Positions 1-7,621 of a DNA stretch of 64,000 nt are shown piece by piece; positions within the stretch are counted from its first letter, which is position 1, and every line of letters starts with the position of its first letter. The notes under the pieces are model-generated. The model was not told the DNA's origin and ran no database searches. It was given only the letters and a program-made list of their open reading frames with translations. The DNA is from Enorma massiliensis phI (GTDB lineage Bacteria; Actinomycetota; Coriobacteriia; Coriobacteriales; Coriobacteriaceae), in the NCBI RefSeq assembly GCF_000311845.1, contig NZ_HE978574.1:820171-884170 (forward strand), given 5' to 3'. Made by a program: the position numbers and the translations under genes.

Positions 1-545
1 GTGGCAACGAGGTCGATTGCCCCCGTCACGGCGACCACGCAGCCGAGCTTGGCGGCAAGCTCGCACACGATGGCGGCGACCTCGGCGAGGTTCTCGTCGG
101 TCACGGCGTCGTCGGGGTTGGCGTCCACGCCGCGGGTTGCGGCTGCGGCGCCGGTAAGGGCCTTGATCTCGCTCATGTTGCCGCGAACGACGGTGACGGG
201 CAGCTCGTCGATGAGCGCGGCGGCCGTCTCGGTGCGCATGGCGGAGGCGCCGGCGCCAACCGGATCGAGCACGATGGTATGGCCGAGCTCCCCGGCGACC
301 TTGCCCGCCTTGTGCATGGTGGCAACGGTCCGGGCGTTCAGCGTGCCGATGTTGAGCACGAGGCCGCCGCAGATCTGCGTGATGGCGGGGGCGTCGTTCT
401 CGTCGTCCGCCATGATGGGGGAGCCACCGCAGGCGAGCAGCGCGTTGGCGCAGTCGTTGACGGTGACGTAGTTGGTGATGCAGTGCACGAGCGGCGTCGT
501 TGCGCGGACGTTCTCAAGTGCAGTGCCAAGCATGTTCTTATCCAT
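1..545 (-). CDS. thiM: hydroxyethylthiazole kinase (3' end cut off by window edge)
   Basis: ThiM phosphorylates 4-methyl-5-hydroxyethylthiazole in the thiamine salvage pathway in the cytosol. About 181 of the usual ~270 residues are visible. The minus-strand translation opens MDKNMLGTALENVRATTPLV and contains CITNYVTVNDCANALLACGG, then GGLVLNIGTLNAR and the VLDPVGAGAS segment, all typical of the family. The start at 545 is supported by an AAAGGA ribosome binding site at 553-558, seven bases upstream. It lies 204 bp downstream of thiC on the same strand, so it is probably co-transcribed and under the same TPP riboswitch. A tetranucleotide repeat touches the upstream side of the ribosome binding site. 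The C-terminus is outside the window. Confidence 0.93.
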   Translation of the reverse strand, partial: MDKNMLGTALENVRATTPLVHCITNYVTVNDCANALLACGGSPIMADDENDAPAITQICGGLVLNIGTLNARTVATMHKAGKVAGELGHTIVLDPVGAGASAMRTETAAALIDELPVTVVRGNMSEIKALTGAAAATRGVDANPDDAVTDENLAEVAAIVCELAAKLGCVVAVTGAIDLVA

Positions 546-560
546 GGTGAAGTCCTTTCT

Positions 561-580
561 TACTTACTTACTTACTTACT
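561..580 (-). repeat. five-copy tetranucleotide repeat beside the thiM ribosome binding site
   Basis: Exactly five TACT units on the plus strand (AGTA on the thiM strand) occupy these 20 bases and end two bases before the AAAGGA Shine-Dalgarno of thiM. A change in copy number would alter the leader next to the ribosome binding site but not the reading frame. Whether the copy number varies is not known from this sequence. Confidence 0.85.
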
Positions 581-645
581 GAAGCATCGTCGTCGACAAG
601 GTGTTAGTGCGACGCTCGATCTCAGTGCCGACAACGCCTTGCGGA

Positions 646-739
646 GGCCTAGGCCTATACCTCCGCGCGCAGTTTCACAGGGAGTTCGGCTCTGCCGAAC
701 TCCCGAGAATGTTTGAGCACGGAGGTATAGGCCCAGGCC
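646..739 (-). repeat. nested inverted-repeat element, copy A (between thiC and thiM)
   Basis: The outer arms 646-664 and 721-739 are complementary over 19 bp with one G-U. The inner arms 680-690 and 694-704 pair over 11 bp around a 3-base loop. Read on the thiC/thiM strand, the internal loop sides are GTGCTCAAACATTCTC and TGTGAAACTGCGCGC. The same two loop sequences recur at 39911-40016 and 40273-40371 with different stems. The element begins about 10 bases after the thiC stop. It has no U-tract, so it is not a normal intrinsic terminator. Confidence 0.85.
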
Positions 740-749
740 CTTTGCTTTG

Positions 750-2117
750 TTATTCCGTGCCGAGGTCGATCGTCGTGCCCTCAAACACCTTGTTGACCGT
801 GCGGACCGCGCACATCTTGCCGCACATGGTGCAGGTCCCCTCGGTCGAGGCGGGCGATGCCTCGTAGCGGGCGCGGGCCGTATCGGCGTCGAGCGCGTAG
901 TTCCACATCTCATTCCAATCAAGGCGGCGTCGTGCATCACCCATGCGATCGTCCACGTCGCGCGCGTGCGGCACGCCCTTCGCGACGTCGGCGGCATGCG
1001 CGGCGATCTTCGTAGCGATGAGCCCCTCGCGCACATCGTCGGCGTCGGGCAGGCACAGGTGCTCCGCCGGCGTCACGTAGCAGAGGAAGTCCGCCCCGGC
1101 GCTTGCGCTGATCGCTCCGCCGATGGCCGCTGTGATGTGGTCGTAGCCCACGCCGATGTCCGTCACGAGCGGCCCCAGCACATAGTAGGGGGCGCCGTGG
1201 CACAGGCGCTTCTGCAACGCCACGTTCGCCGCGATCTCGTTGATGGCCATGTGGCCCGGGCCTTCGATCATCACCTGCACGCCGGCGTCCCATGCGCGCT
1301 TCGTGAGCTTGCCGAGCTCGATCATCTCGGCTGTCTCTGCCGCATCGTTGGAATCGAAGAGGCATCCCGGTCGGCAGGAGTCGCCCAGCGAAATGGTCAC
1401 GTCGTATTCGTGACAGATTTCCAGGACCTCGTCATAGTACTCATAGAAGGGATTCTCGTTACCGGTGACCTCCATCCAGCCGAACAGGAGCGACCCGCCG
1501 CGGCTCACGATGTTCATGAGGCGGCCGGTTTCTTTGAAGGTCTTGATGACCGAGCGATTGATGCCGCAGTGGATGGTGAGGAAGTCCACGCCGTCTTCCG
1601 CGTGCGCGCGAACGGTGGCCAGCAGGTCGTCTTTGGTGAGCTTGACGAGCGGCTTCTCCATGTAGCCGATAGCGTCGTACATGGGCACGGTGCCCACCAT
1701 GAGCGGCGTCTTTTGCACGAGTTCCTGGCGGAAAAAGCGCGTCTTTCCGGAGTTGGAGAGGTCCATGATGGCGTCGGCGCCCAGGCGCTCGGCGCAAGCG
1801 ACCTTCTCCCATTCCACGGCAGCGTCTGCGACATCTCCCGAGATGCCAAGGTTCACGTTGACCTTCGTGGAGAGGCCCTCGCCCACGCCCGCGGGCTTGA
1901 GGCCCGCCGCGAGGTGCCGCACGTTGGCTGGAATGGCGATGCGGCCAGCGGCCACGCCTGCGCGGATGAATTCTGGATCGCGGTGTTCCGCCTCAGCCAC
2001 GGCGCGCATGGCGTCGGTGATGACGCCTGCACGGGCGAAATCCATTTGCGTGACGAGCTTGTGGGCGGCTTCGCCTCCCGTGCCCGATGCAGTTGTTGCA
2101 GTTTGCGGTGCGTCCAT
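750..2117 (-). CDS. thiC: phosphomethylpyrimidine synthase ThiC
   Basis: ThiC is the radical-SAM enzyme that converts aminoimidazole ribotide to HMP-phosphate for thiamine. The product is about 455 residues, the short form common in anaerobes, lacking the long N-terminal domain. Visible motifs include ADAIMDLSNSGKTR, TIHCGINRSVIK, IEGPGHMAINEIAANV and YVLGPLVTDIGVGYDHI. The C-terminal cluster reads CTMCGKMC, i.e. C-x2-C-x3-C, one residue tighter than the textbook C-x2-C-x4-C. The reading frame is open to 2159, but those upstream codons lie inside the TPP riboswitch. I therefore take ATG 2117 (MDAPQTAT), which sits eight bases after AGGGA. It is followed by thiM. Confidence 0.95.
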   Translation of the reverse strand: MDAPQTATTASGTGGEAAHKLVTQMDFARAGVITDAMRAVAEAEHRDPEFIRAGVAAGRIAIPANVRHLAAGLKPAGVGEGLSTKVNVNLGISGDVADAAVEWEKVACAERLGADAIMDLSNSGKTRFFRQELVQKTPLMVGTVPMYDAIGYMEKPLVKLTKDDLLATVRAHAEDGVDFLTIHCGINRSVIKTFKETGRLMNIVSRGGSLLFGWMEVTGNENPFYEYYDEVLEICHEYDVTISLGDSCRPGCLFDSNDAAETAEMIELGKLTKRAWDAGVQVMIEGPGHMAINEIAANVALQKRLCHGAPYYVLGPLVTDIGVGYDHITAAIGGAISASAGADFLCYVTPAEHLCLPDADDVREGLIATKIAAHAADVAKGVPHARDVDDRMGDARRRLDWNEMWNYALDADTARARYEASPASTEGTCTMCGKMCAVRTVNKVFEGTTIDLGTE

Positions 2118-2124
2118 ACGCATG

Positions 2125-2262
2125 CTCCCTTCGTTGGCATTACCCATGTCAGGTTCCACGAGTCGGGGCGGGCGCGCCCCCTCTCAGCCTGCCGCTGCGC
2201 TGGCGTCCGTCGCGCGTTATCGCGTTCGGCCTCGCCTTCGCTCCTGCAAGCTCCCCGTTATG
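2125..2262 (-). promoter_or_regulatory. TPP riboswitch controlling thiC
   Basis: On the minus strand this segment has the ordered hallmarks of the thiamine pyrophosphate aptamer: a 5' ACGGGGAGC, the GCTGAGAG box (near 2177-2191), then ACCTGACATGGGTAATGCCA and the closing AACGAAGGGA. The variable P3 arm is long. Its last bases overlap the Shine-Dalgarno region of thiC, which fits translational control of ThiC and perhaps thiM. Confidence 0.93.
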
Positions 2263-2650
2263 TTTTGCCGCGCGGCATGCACGCCGCCACGGCCCGAAGC
2301 TCATTATACGCTGGCGCGGGCAGCGCGGGCTGATCGGGTTTGGCCGATCGGACGTGGTGGGAGTCAATCGGGCTCCTATCTTGGAAGTCGGCAATCGTGC
2401 TTCCTCCGCGCGTGCCTGCGATTTGATCGCTTCCGACGATGGAGAGAGCGCTTGTGGGGCGCATGCCGTGTAGGGCGGGGAAGGGGAGATACGTTTGAGA
2501 AGCGCTTAGTGATAGGCTCATATTGTTTCTTGGTGCAGGGAGAAAAGCGCTGTATCGGTTTTGGAGCAACGGCATGCTTGCCGGTAATTAAACGTTGCGA
2601 GGAAGCGGCCTTGTCAAAATGTAATACCTCCCCTGTCTGCGAGAATCTAT

Positions 2651-2805
2651 CCAAATTTGCGCTAAGTCGGTCTTTATTCCTGCAGTTCGGGTGTCGGATT
2701 TGTCAACCACGCTGGTAGACCGCCCGCGGCGAGCGCTCTACCAGCCTGTTGGGCGGTCGGCACCCGCGTTTCGCAGGAAAAAAGACCGACTTAGCGCATT
2801 TTTGG
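2651..2805. repeat. large nested inverted repeat
   Basis: Arms 2651-2683 and 2773-2805 are complementary over 33 bp with three mismatches (core TGCGCTAAGTCGGTCTTT). Inside, CGGGTGTCG pairs with CGGCACCCG, and GCTGGTAG pairs with CTACCAGC or ACCGCCC with GGGCGGT. The architecture (outer stem, internal loop, inner stem) resembles other intergenic elements in this window, but the loop sequences are different. Confidence 0.8.
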
Positions 2806-3091
2806 TTTCATTTGCTCGGATAGGGGGTTGTATAAAAAAGTCGCGACTGCATCTCATGCGGACGCGGCCTCCGCCGCAGCTATGGCTTCCAAGCGGCTTG
2901 CTGATCCGGCAGGTTATAAAACTATTGAGATGCTGCCAAAGATGCAGATCTTCCAGCTTTGGAGCGGTGGCTTCCTGCTTTCTGGGTGGTAATCAAGCGA
3001 CGAGGCGTGCGTAATAGCTGCTGAAGCCGTTTTGAACCTGTGTCGTTCTGGCTGGGGCCGCACTGTCGGTTGCGTACGCGCCGTCCTCCTC

Positions 3092-3381
3092 TCAGGCCGC
3101 CATTAGGTCGGCTGTCGTTTCGGGTACAATGAACTCGACGCGGCCCACGTCCCGGCTCTTGGGTTCACTTGGCCGGGGCGCGGGTCCTCCGCTTACCTCG
3201 GGCTAATCGTCACGGTCACGCGGTAGGCGCGGCCATCGACCACGACGAGGAGGCGAACGGCCCATTCGCAGGCAAGCCGTAGCCGCGTTCGTGTGGCGAA
3301 TCTGGTCCTTACATAATGCTGATGCGAAGCAAGCGGGGAGCTGTCACAATGATGCGTCGATGGAAGGGGCGCTGAGGCCAT
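3092..3381 (-). other. possible decayed coding fragment
   Basis: Minus-strand frame 3193-3381 reads RLACEWAVRLLVVVDGRAYR then VTVTISPR before a stop. In the next frame the text continues as GGPAPRPSEPKSRDVGRVEF then IVPETTADLMAA with a stop at 3092-3094. Joining the two frames near 3205 gives a plausible continuous protein end, which suggests a frameshifted remnant. I do not recognise the family, and chance cannot be excluded in GC-rich DNA. Confidence 0.22.
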
Positions 3382-3424
3382 GTTGGCATGGCGGCGCTAG
3401 CTGAGACGCAGGGAGTGTGCATAT

Positions 3425-4342
3425 ATGTCTAAGGCTGCAGAGCTGTATCCGCAGGATGGAAGCATTGCCGGCGCGGCGCCGGGCGGCGTGGCCGAGGTTC
3501 GGGAGCGCATTGCGCGCCGTATCGAGGCCATCGAGGAGCAGGCTCCCTTCGCGGTCGAGGTTCCCGCTGCGGTGGGGCCGGCAGAGCGCGAGACCTATGG
3601 CTGGATCGATTTCGGCCACTTGCCCAACACCCGCGACCTGGGCGGGCTCGCTGCCGCCGAGGGCTCACGCGTGAAGCCGGGCTTGCTGCTCCGCTCTGGT
3701 GCGCTCGGGTTTGGCAGCGACGCGGACCTCAGGCGGCTGCGCGATGAGTACCACCTCATGCTCGTGGTGGACCTTCGCAACGACGAGGAGCTCATCGAGA
3801 TTCCCGATCCCATGGATGCTTTCCCTGGCGCGCGTTACGTGCATGCCGACATTCTCGCGCGCAGCGCGACAGGTATCACGCAGGAGAAGGCCACGCGCGA
3901 GAAAATCGCCCGCGAGCGTCGTGAGTTCGAGCGCTCGATGCGCGATGACTCCGATGACAACATGGAAATCATGTACCGCTACCTGCTTATGAGTGCCTCG
4001 GGCATGCTCGGCTACCGCTCGCTCATGCGGAGCATCATCGAGCTCCCGGAGGGCGCCGCGCTCTGGCACTGCTCGGTGGGCCGCGACCGCTGCGGTCTCG
4101 CTTCTGCGCTCGTTGAGACCGTGCTCGGGGTGAGCTGGGAAGATATCGAGGCGGATTATCTGGCAACGAACATCTTCGCCACAAATGAGCAAACGTTCAG
4201 CTACCCGGCGGTTATTCGCGCCCTGTGCGCCGCCCGCGACGCGGCGAGCGAGCGCTACGGCAGCCTTATGGGGTATATCCACGAAGCGCTTGAGGTAACG
4301 CCTGCTGAGGTTGAGCAGCTGCGCGAGCGGTATCTGTCGTAG
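3425..4342 (+). CDS. tyrosine-protein phosphatase family protein
   Basis: A 305-residue cytosolic protein of the Y_phosphatase3 type. The N-terminal third has the family's NTRDLGGL segment, here GHLPNTRDLGGLAAAEGSRV, followed by GLLLRSGAL and LVVDLRNDEEL. The catalytic P-loop reads HCSVGRDRCG (about residues 215-224), matching the C-x5-R nucleophile/arginine pattern; family members usually show HCTAGKDRTG. It is likely to hydrolyse phosphotyrosine or a small phosphoester; the substrate is unknown. It appears monocistronic, with an AT-richer leader upstream and a convergent pseudogene downstream. The start ATG 3425 follows GGGAGTGTGCATAT, a weak ribosome binding site. Confidence 0.88.
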   Translation: MSKAAELYPQDGSIAGAAPGGVAEVRERIARRIEAIEEQAPFAVEVPAAVGPAERETYGWIDFGHLPNTRDLGGLAAAEGSRVKPGLLLRSGALGFGSDADLRRLRDEYHLMLVVDLRNDEELIEIPDPMDAFPGARYVHADILARSATGITQEKATREKIARERREFERSMRDDSDDNMEIMYRYLLMSASGMLGYRSLMRSIIELPEGAALWHCSVGRDRCGLASALVETVLGVSWEDIEADYLATNIFATNEQTFSYPAVIRALCAARDAASERYGSLMGYIHEALEVTPAEVEQLRERYLS

Positions 4343-4413
4343 CGCGGCCGCAGCGCAGTGACGGGCGTTGCGCTGTTCGGCTCGGGCCTTTTCATGCGGA
4401 CTTTTGGGTGTTA

Positions 4414-4875
4414 TCAGCCACGCTTCACCATGCGATAGTTTGTTAGCTCGATGCCGCGGCGCGTTACCGTTTGCCGGGCAACGGCGCGGTAGCCGTGGCG
4501 TTCAAAGAAGGGCTTTGCCGTAATGGACGCCTCGACGTCGAGCGGGCGCGGCGCATCGCGCTCGAGCTCGCGCAAGAGGGCGCTGCCGACTCCCTGGCCA
4601 AGGCAAGAAGCATGCACATACAGACGGTCGATGTGGCCCTGCGCGATGTCGCCGAACCCGACCAGCTTGCCCGCGCTGTCAACTGCAACGTAGGCTCGAT
4701 GCGCCGCAAGGGAGGTTTTCTAGGCTTGGATGTCGGGGTCGGCGGGCGCCCAGGCATCGAGCTGGCCTGCAGAATATGCATCGGCGTTGACCGTGTGAAC
4801 GGTCTCCCAGAAGAGCTCGAGAACGGCGGGAAGGTCCTCTTGCCGAAAAGGTTGAATGGCGAACGGAGTATTCAT
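4414..4875 (-). pseudogene. GNAT N-acetyltransferase interrupted by an in-frame amber codon
   Basis: The frame starts MNTPFAIQPFRQEDLPAVLE at 4875, runs 51 residues to WAPADPDIQA, meets TAG (4720-4722), and continues in the same frame as KTSLAAHRAYVAVDSAGKLV, GFGDIAQGHIDRLYVHASC, GQGVGSALLRELE, ending NYRMVKRG. The acetyl-CoA-binding Q-G-V-G-S-A segment is downstream of the stop. In this family a Trp is expected at the interrupted position, so a single TGG to TAG change explains it. Full length would be 153 residues. The start overlaps the yaaA stop (ATGA), so it was translationally coupled to yaaA. It is probably inactive unless the stop is read through or is a sequencing error. Confidence 0.85.
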
Positions 4876-5735
4876 GCACGGAGCTCCTCGCGCAAAAACA
4901 CCAGCGTTTGCTCGCGAGCGCCTGTTTTGAGCTGTCGCTCGTCGCAAAGCTCCGGCGCGTAGCGGTAGCCTATGTTGAACCGCGTGAGGTCTTCGGCCCG
5001 TTCGATGTGCCGTTCCGCCATCCATCGGACCATGGACCCACGGGCAATCTTGCTTGCGGTGGCGCGCTGCACGGGCTTTCCGTCTCGAAGGTCTTCGCCA
5101 AAGACGCAGGTAGCGATCTGTGTGGTTGGCGCCGTGTAGGGAAGAACCGCCTTGGCGTACTCGACGCTTGCGAGGTTCACGATGAGGGCGGGTTCAGTTT
5201 CCGTGGCGTCCCCGTGCGTCGCCGCGCCCTCGATTGCGTCTGCGATGCGGCCGCCCCAGAACGCGTAAAGGTCGCGCGCGCCGTCGATCGAAAGCTTGGC
5301 GCCCATTTCGAGCCGGTAGGGCTGGACGGCATCGAAGGGCCGCGCGCATCCATAAAAGCCCGAGAGAATCCAGAGGTGGTCTTGAATCCACGAGAGCGCA
5401 TCGAGGTCGAGCACCTCGGGCGCGAGGCTCTGGTACTGAATGCCGACGTAGGAAAACGCCGCCGCCGAAACCGCGCGGGCAACATCCGGCTCAGCGAGCT
5501 GCCCTTCGTCGAGAACGGGCGTGAGGCCGTGCAGCCGCTTGATGTTCTGGTTGAGGAGCTTGTCGTTTACGCGCCAGAGCTTCTTGAGGCCGTCGGCACC
5601 TTGTTCGCGCTCGATGCGAAGGAGTTCCTGGCGCAGGCGCTCCGTCGCGGTGGGGAAGGGAGGGATGCCCTGCGGCGCGAACGCGTCTTGAGCAACGCGC
5701 ATCTGCTTAGCGGGGGAGATGATGGCCTGGAGCAT
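4872..5735 (-). CDS. yaaA: YaaA family peroxide stress protein
   Basis: A 287-residue UPF0246/YaaA protein. In Escherichia coli YaaA limits free iron during hydrogen peroxide stress; the biochemical activity is uncertain, though the fold binds DNA. Family features are the N-terminus MLQAIISPAKQM, the central GIQYQSLAPEVLDLDALSWI, LSGFYGCARPFDAVQPYRLE, and MGAKLSIDGARDLYAFWG. The length is close to the family norm (~250-260), with a slightly longer C-terminus. It is the first gene of a two-gene minus-strand unit, overlapping the interrupted acetyltransferase by four bases. Confidence 0.92.
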   Translation of the reverse strand: MLQAIISPAKQMRVAQDAFAPQGIPPFPTATERLRQELLRIEREQGADGLKKLWRVNDKLLNQNIKRLHGLTPVLDEGQLAEPDVARAVSAAAFSYVGIQYQSLAPEVLDLDALSWIQDHLWILSGFYGCARPFDAVQPYRLEMGAKLSIDGARDLYAFWGGRIADAIEGAATHGDATETEPALIVNLASVEYAKAVLPYTAPTTQIATCVFGEDLRDGKPVQRATASKIARGSMVRWMAERHIERAEDLTRFNIGYRYAPELCDERQLKTGAREQTLVFLREELRA

Positions 5736-5850
5736 GGCGTCCTTTCAGAGCGTGTCGCGGTAGGCGCGACAGGGGGGGCGAGGTGGGGCAGGGGGGCAAG
5801 GGGGGCGACGGCACGATTGTCTCACGCTCAGCGGGAGATGCGCGGCAGTA

Positions 5851-5916
5851 TGAGACAGTTTAACCCGGCACAACTGTCTCACATGAGACAGTTTAACCCG
5901 GCACGATTGTCTCATG
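5851..5916. repeat. two tandem 33-bp hairpin units
   Basis: Units 5851-5883 and 5884-5916 are almost identical. Each reads TGAGACAG, then a loop with AACCCGGCAC, then CTGTCTCA, so each unit can fold by itself. A partial unit (GGCACGATTGTCTCA) precedes them at about 5808-5824. The gap between the yaaA start and the sugar-transporter promoter holds nothing else recognisable. Confidence 0.85.
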
Positions 5917-6048
5917 CGCTGATGGGTCACCGCTCGCGGGACGACGCCAGACCGCTCGCGGAGCCCTTCCGTGGAACTGTTCCATATTTCGACCGCTCGC
6001 CGAATCGTGAGCGGTAGACGGCGCAGCGTACTCCATGAACGGTCATTT

Positions 6049-6061
6049 TGGAAACGTTTCA
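6049..6061. promoter_or_regulatory. LacI-family operator 1 (upstream)
   Basis: TGGAAACGTTTCA contains a perfect 10-bp GAAACGTTTC dyad with the central CG typical of LacI/CcpA-class operators. It lies 57 bp, centre to centre, upstream of the second, larger operator. A GATAAT -10-like hexamer lies between them at about 6085-6090. The LacI-family gene of this operon is the likely regulator. Confidence 0.75.
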
Positions 6062-6101
6062 TTTCTGCGAAAGCGCTGGCGAGCGATAATAATGCCAACA
6101 G

Positions 6102-6123
6102 AAATTGGAAACGTTTCCAATTT
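6102..6123. promoter_or_regulatory. LacI-family operator 2 (perfect 22-bp palindrome)
   Basis: The 22 bases are a perfect dyad; the left half is AAATTGGAAAC and the right half is its complement. It ends 27 bp before the start of the binding-protein gene, positioned to block transcription. Together with operator 1 it could hold a repression loop. Alternatively a CcpA-like regulator could use it, because cre sites look similar. Confidence 0.82.
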
Positions 6124-6150
6124 CAATTCAAACGTGAGGAGGAAACTATC

Positions 6151-7503
6151 ATGATGAATCGTCGTCAGTTCATCACGGCTGGGCTCGGTGCCACGGCAGG
6201 TGTCGCGGCGATCGCGGCGACGGGCTGCTCGGGCGGTGGCGACACCGGCAGCACGGCGGGCAGCGGCGGCGCGAGCGCGGCGGGCGAGGTCTACTACCTC
6301 AACTTCAAGCCCGAGCAGGATGCTCAGTGGCAGGAGCTCGCTGAGCTGTACACCGAGGAGACCGGTGTTCCCGTAACGGTGAAGACCGCCGCTTCCGGCC
6401 AGTATGAGACCACGCTGAAGTCCGAGATGGCCAAGTCCGAGGCCCCGACCCTCTTCCAGGTAAACGGCCCGGTTGGCCTGGCTTCGTGGACGGATTACTG
6501 CCTCGACCTCGACGACGCCGACGTCATGAAGACCCTCACCGACGATTCCTATGCCCTCAAGGGCGAGGACGGCAAGACCAAGGGTGTGGCCTACGTCATC
6601 GAGTCCTATGGCCTCATCTACAACAAGAGCCTGCTCGACCAGGCCGGTTACTCCGAGGCGGACATCACCAACTTCGATTCCCTGAAGAAGGTCGTCGAGG
6701 ACATCACCGCCCGCAAGGACGAGCTCGGCTTTAGCGCCTTCACCTCTGCCGGTATGGATTCCAGCTCCGACTGGCGCTTCAAGACCCACCTGGCCAACCT
6801 CCCGATCTACTACGAGTACAAGGAGAAGGGCATCGACAACACCGATGCCATCGAAGGCCTCTATCTCGATAACTATCGCCAGATCTGGGACCTCTACATC
6901 AACAACGCAACCTGCGAGCCGGGCGTGCTCTCCACGAAGACCGCCGACGACGCCACCGCCGAGTTCGTGACCGGTCAGGCCGTGTTCTATCAGAACGGCA
7001 CCTGGGAGTACGCGAACATCTCCGAGGTCGGCGACGACAACCTCGGCCTGCTCCCGATTTACATCGGTGTCGAGGGTGAAGAGGACCAGGGCATCTGCAC
7101 GGGCTCCGAGAACTACTGGTGCGTGAACAAGAACGCCTCCGAGGACAACATCCAGGCGACGCTCGACTTCATCAACTGGTGCGTGACGTCCGATACCGGC
7201 ACCAAGGCCATGTGCGGCGCCGACGGCGCCATGCCCTCCGGTGAGGCCGGCATGGGCTTCGTGATCCCGTTCGAGGGCAACCAGCCTTCCGAGAACGTGC
7301 TCAACCAGATCGCCGACGAGGTCAACTCCGAAAAGACCCCGGTTTCCTGGAACTTCTCGACCATGCCGAGCGAGGAGTGGAAGAACGGCGTGGGCTCCGC
7401 TCTCACCACCTATGCTGCGGACCAGACCGATGGCAACTGGGACGGCGTCGTGACCGCATTCGTCGATGGCTGGGCCACCGAGGCGGCCGCTGCGGCAGAG
7501 TAG
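6151..7503 (+). CDS. sugar ABC transporter substrate-binding lipoprotein
   Basis: A 450-residue family 1 extracellular binding protein, the receptor of a carbohydrate importer. The N-terminus MMNRRQFITAGLGATAG carries a twin-arginine-like RRQF motif and a lipobox AATGC (Cys about 26), so it should be exported folded and lipid-anchored outside the membrane. A Gly/Ser/Ala linker follows. The mature domain shows the typical EWQ-like start (QWQELAELYTEETGVPVTVK), GVAYVIESYGLIYNK, and FVTGQAVFYQNGTWEYA. The start at 6151 is chosen because GAGGAGGA lies 8 bases upstream; the open frame before it covers the operators. It is the first gene of the operon. Substrate is probably maltodextrin, judged from malQ downstream. 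Confidence 0.93.
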   Translation: MMNRRQFITAGLGATAGVAAIAATGCSGGGDTGSTAGSGGASAAGEVYYLNFKPEQDAQWQELAELYTEETGVPVTVKTAASGQYETTLKSEMAKSEAPTLFQVNGPVGLASWTDYCLDLDDADVMKTLTDDSYALKGEDGKTKGVAYVIESYGLIYNKSLLDQAGYSEADITNFDSLKKVVEDITARKDELGFSAFTSAGMDSSSDWRFKTHLANLPIYYEYKEKGIDNTDAIEGLYLDNYRQIWDLYINNATCEPGVLSTKTADDATAEFVTGQAVFYQNGTWEYANISEVGDDNLGLLPIYIGVEGEEDQGICTGSENYWCVNKNASEDNIQATLDFINWCVTSDTGTKAMCGADGAMPSGEAGMGFVIPFEGNQPSENVLNQIADEVNSEKTPVSWNFSTMPSEEWKNGVGSALTTYAADQTDGNWDGVVTAFVDGWATEAAAAAE

Positions 7504-7562
7504 CCCGGTACATGCTGTAACGGGAGCCGGGCATCCGGCTTCCTGCCTGCATCGTAACGTCA

Positions 7563-7591
7563 CGGCGGGCGGGGCAGGTTCCCGCCCGCCG
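7563..7591 (+). promoter_or_regulatory. intercistronic hairpin after the binding-protein gene
   Basis: CGGCGGGCGGG (7563-7573) pairs perfectly with 7581-7591 around a 7-base loop, 60 bases after the stop codon and just before the permease ribosome binding site. There is no U-tract. Such hairpins commonly protect the upstream binding-protein mRNA so that it accumulates above the permease message. Confidence 0.6.
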
Positions 7592-7621
7592 TCGCTGTCT
7601 CTAGGGTAAGGAGGTCAGCAT

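Larger units (their letters stand above)
2263..3424. other. 1.16-kb stretch without a convincing gene
   Basis: No open frame here has family-like protein character or a good start. It contains the large hairpin at 2651-2805 and possible degraded coding sequence at 3092-3381, listed separately. The rest shows no promoter, RNA gene or repeat that I can support. Confidence 0.6.

Noticed and set aside
646..739. Simple intrinsic terminator after thiC
   Set aside because: No U-tract follows on either strand, and the conserved internal loop shared with two other loci is not expected in a terminator.
2118..2159. Upstream start for thiC at 2159
   Set aside because: Those codons lie inside the conserved 3' part of the TPP aptamer; the ATG at 2117 has correct spacing to AGGGA.
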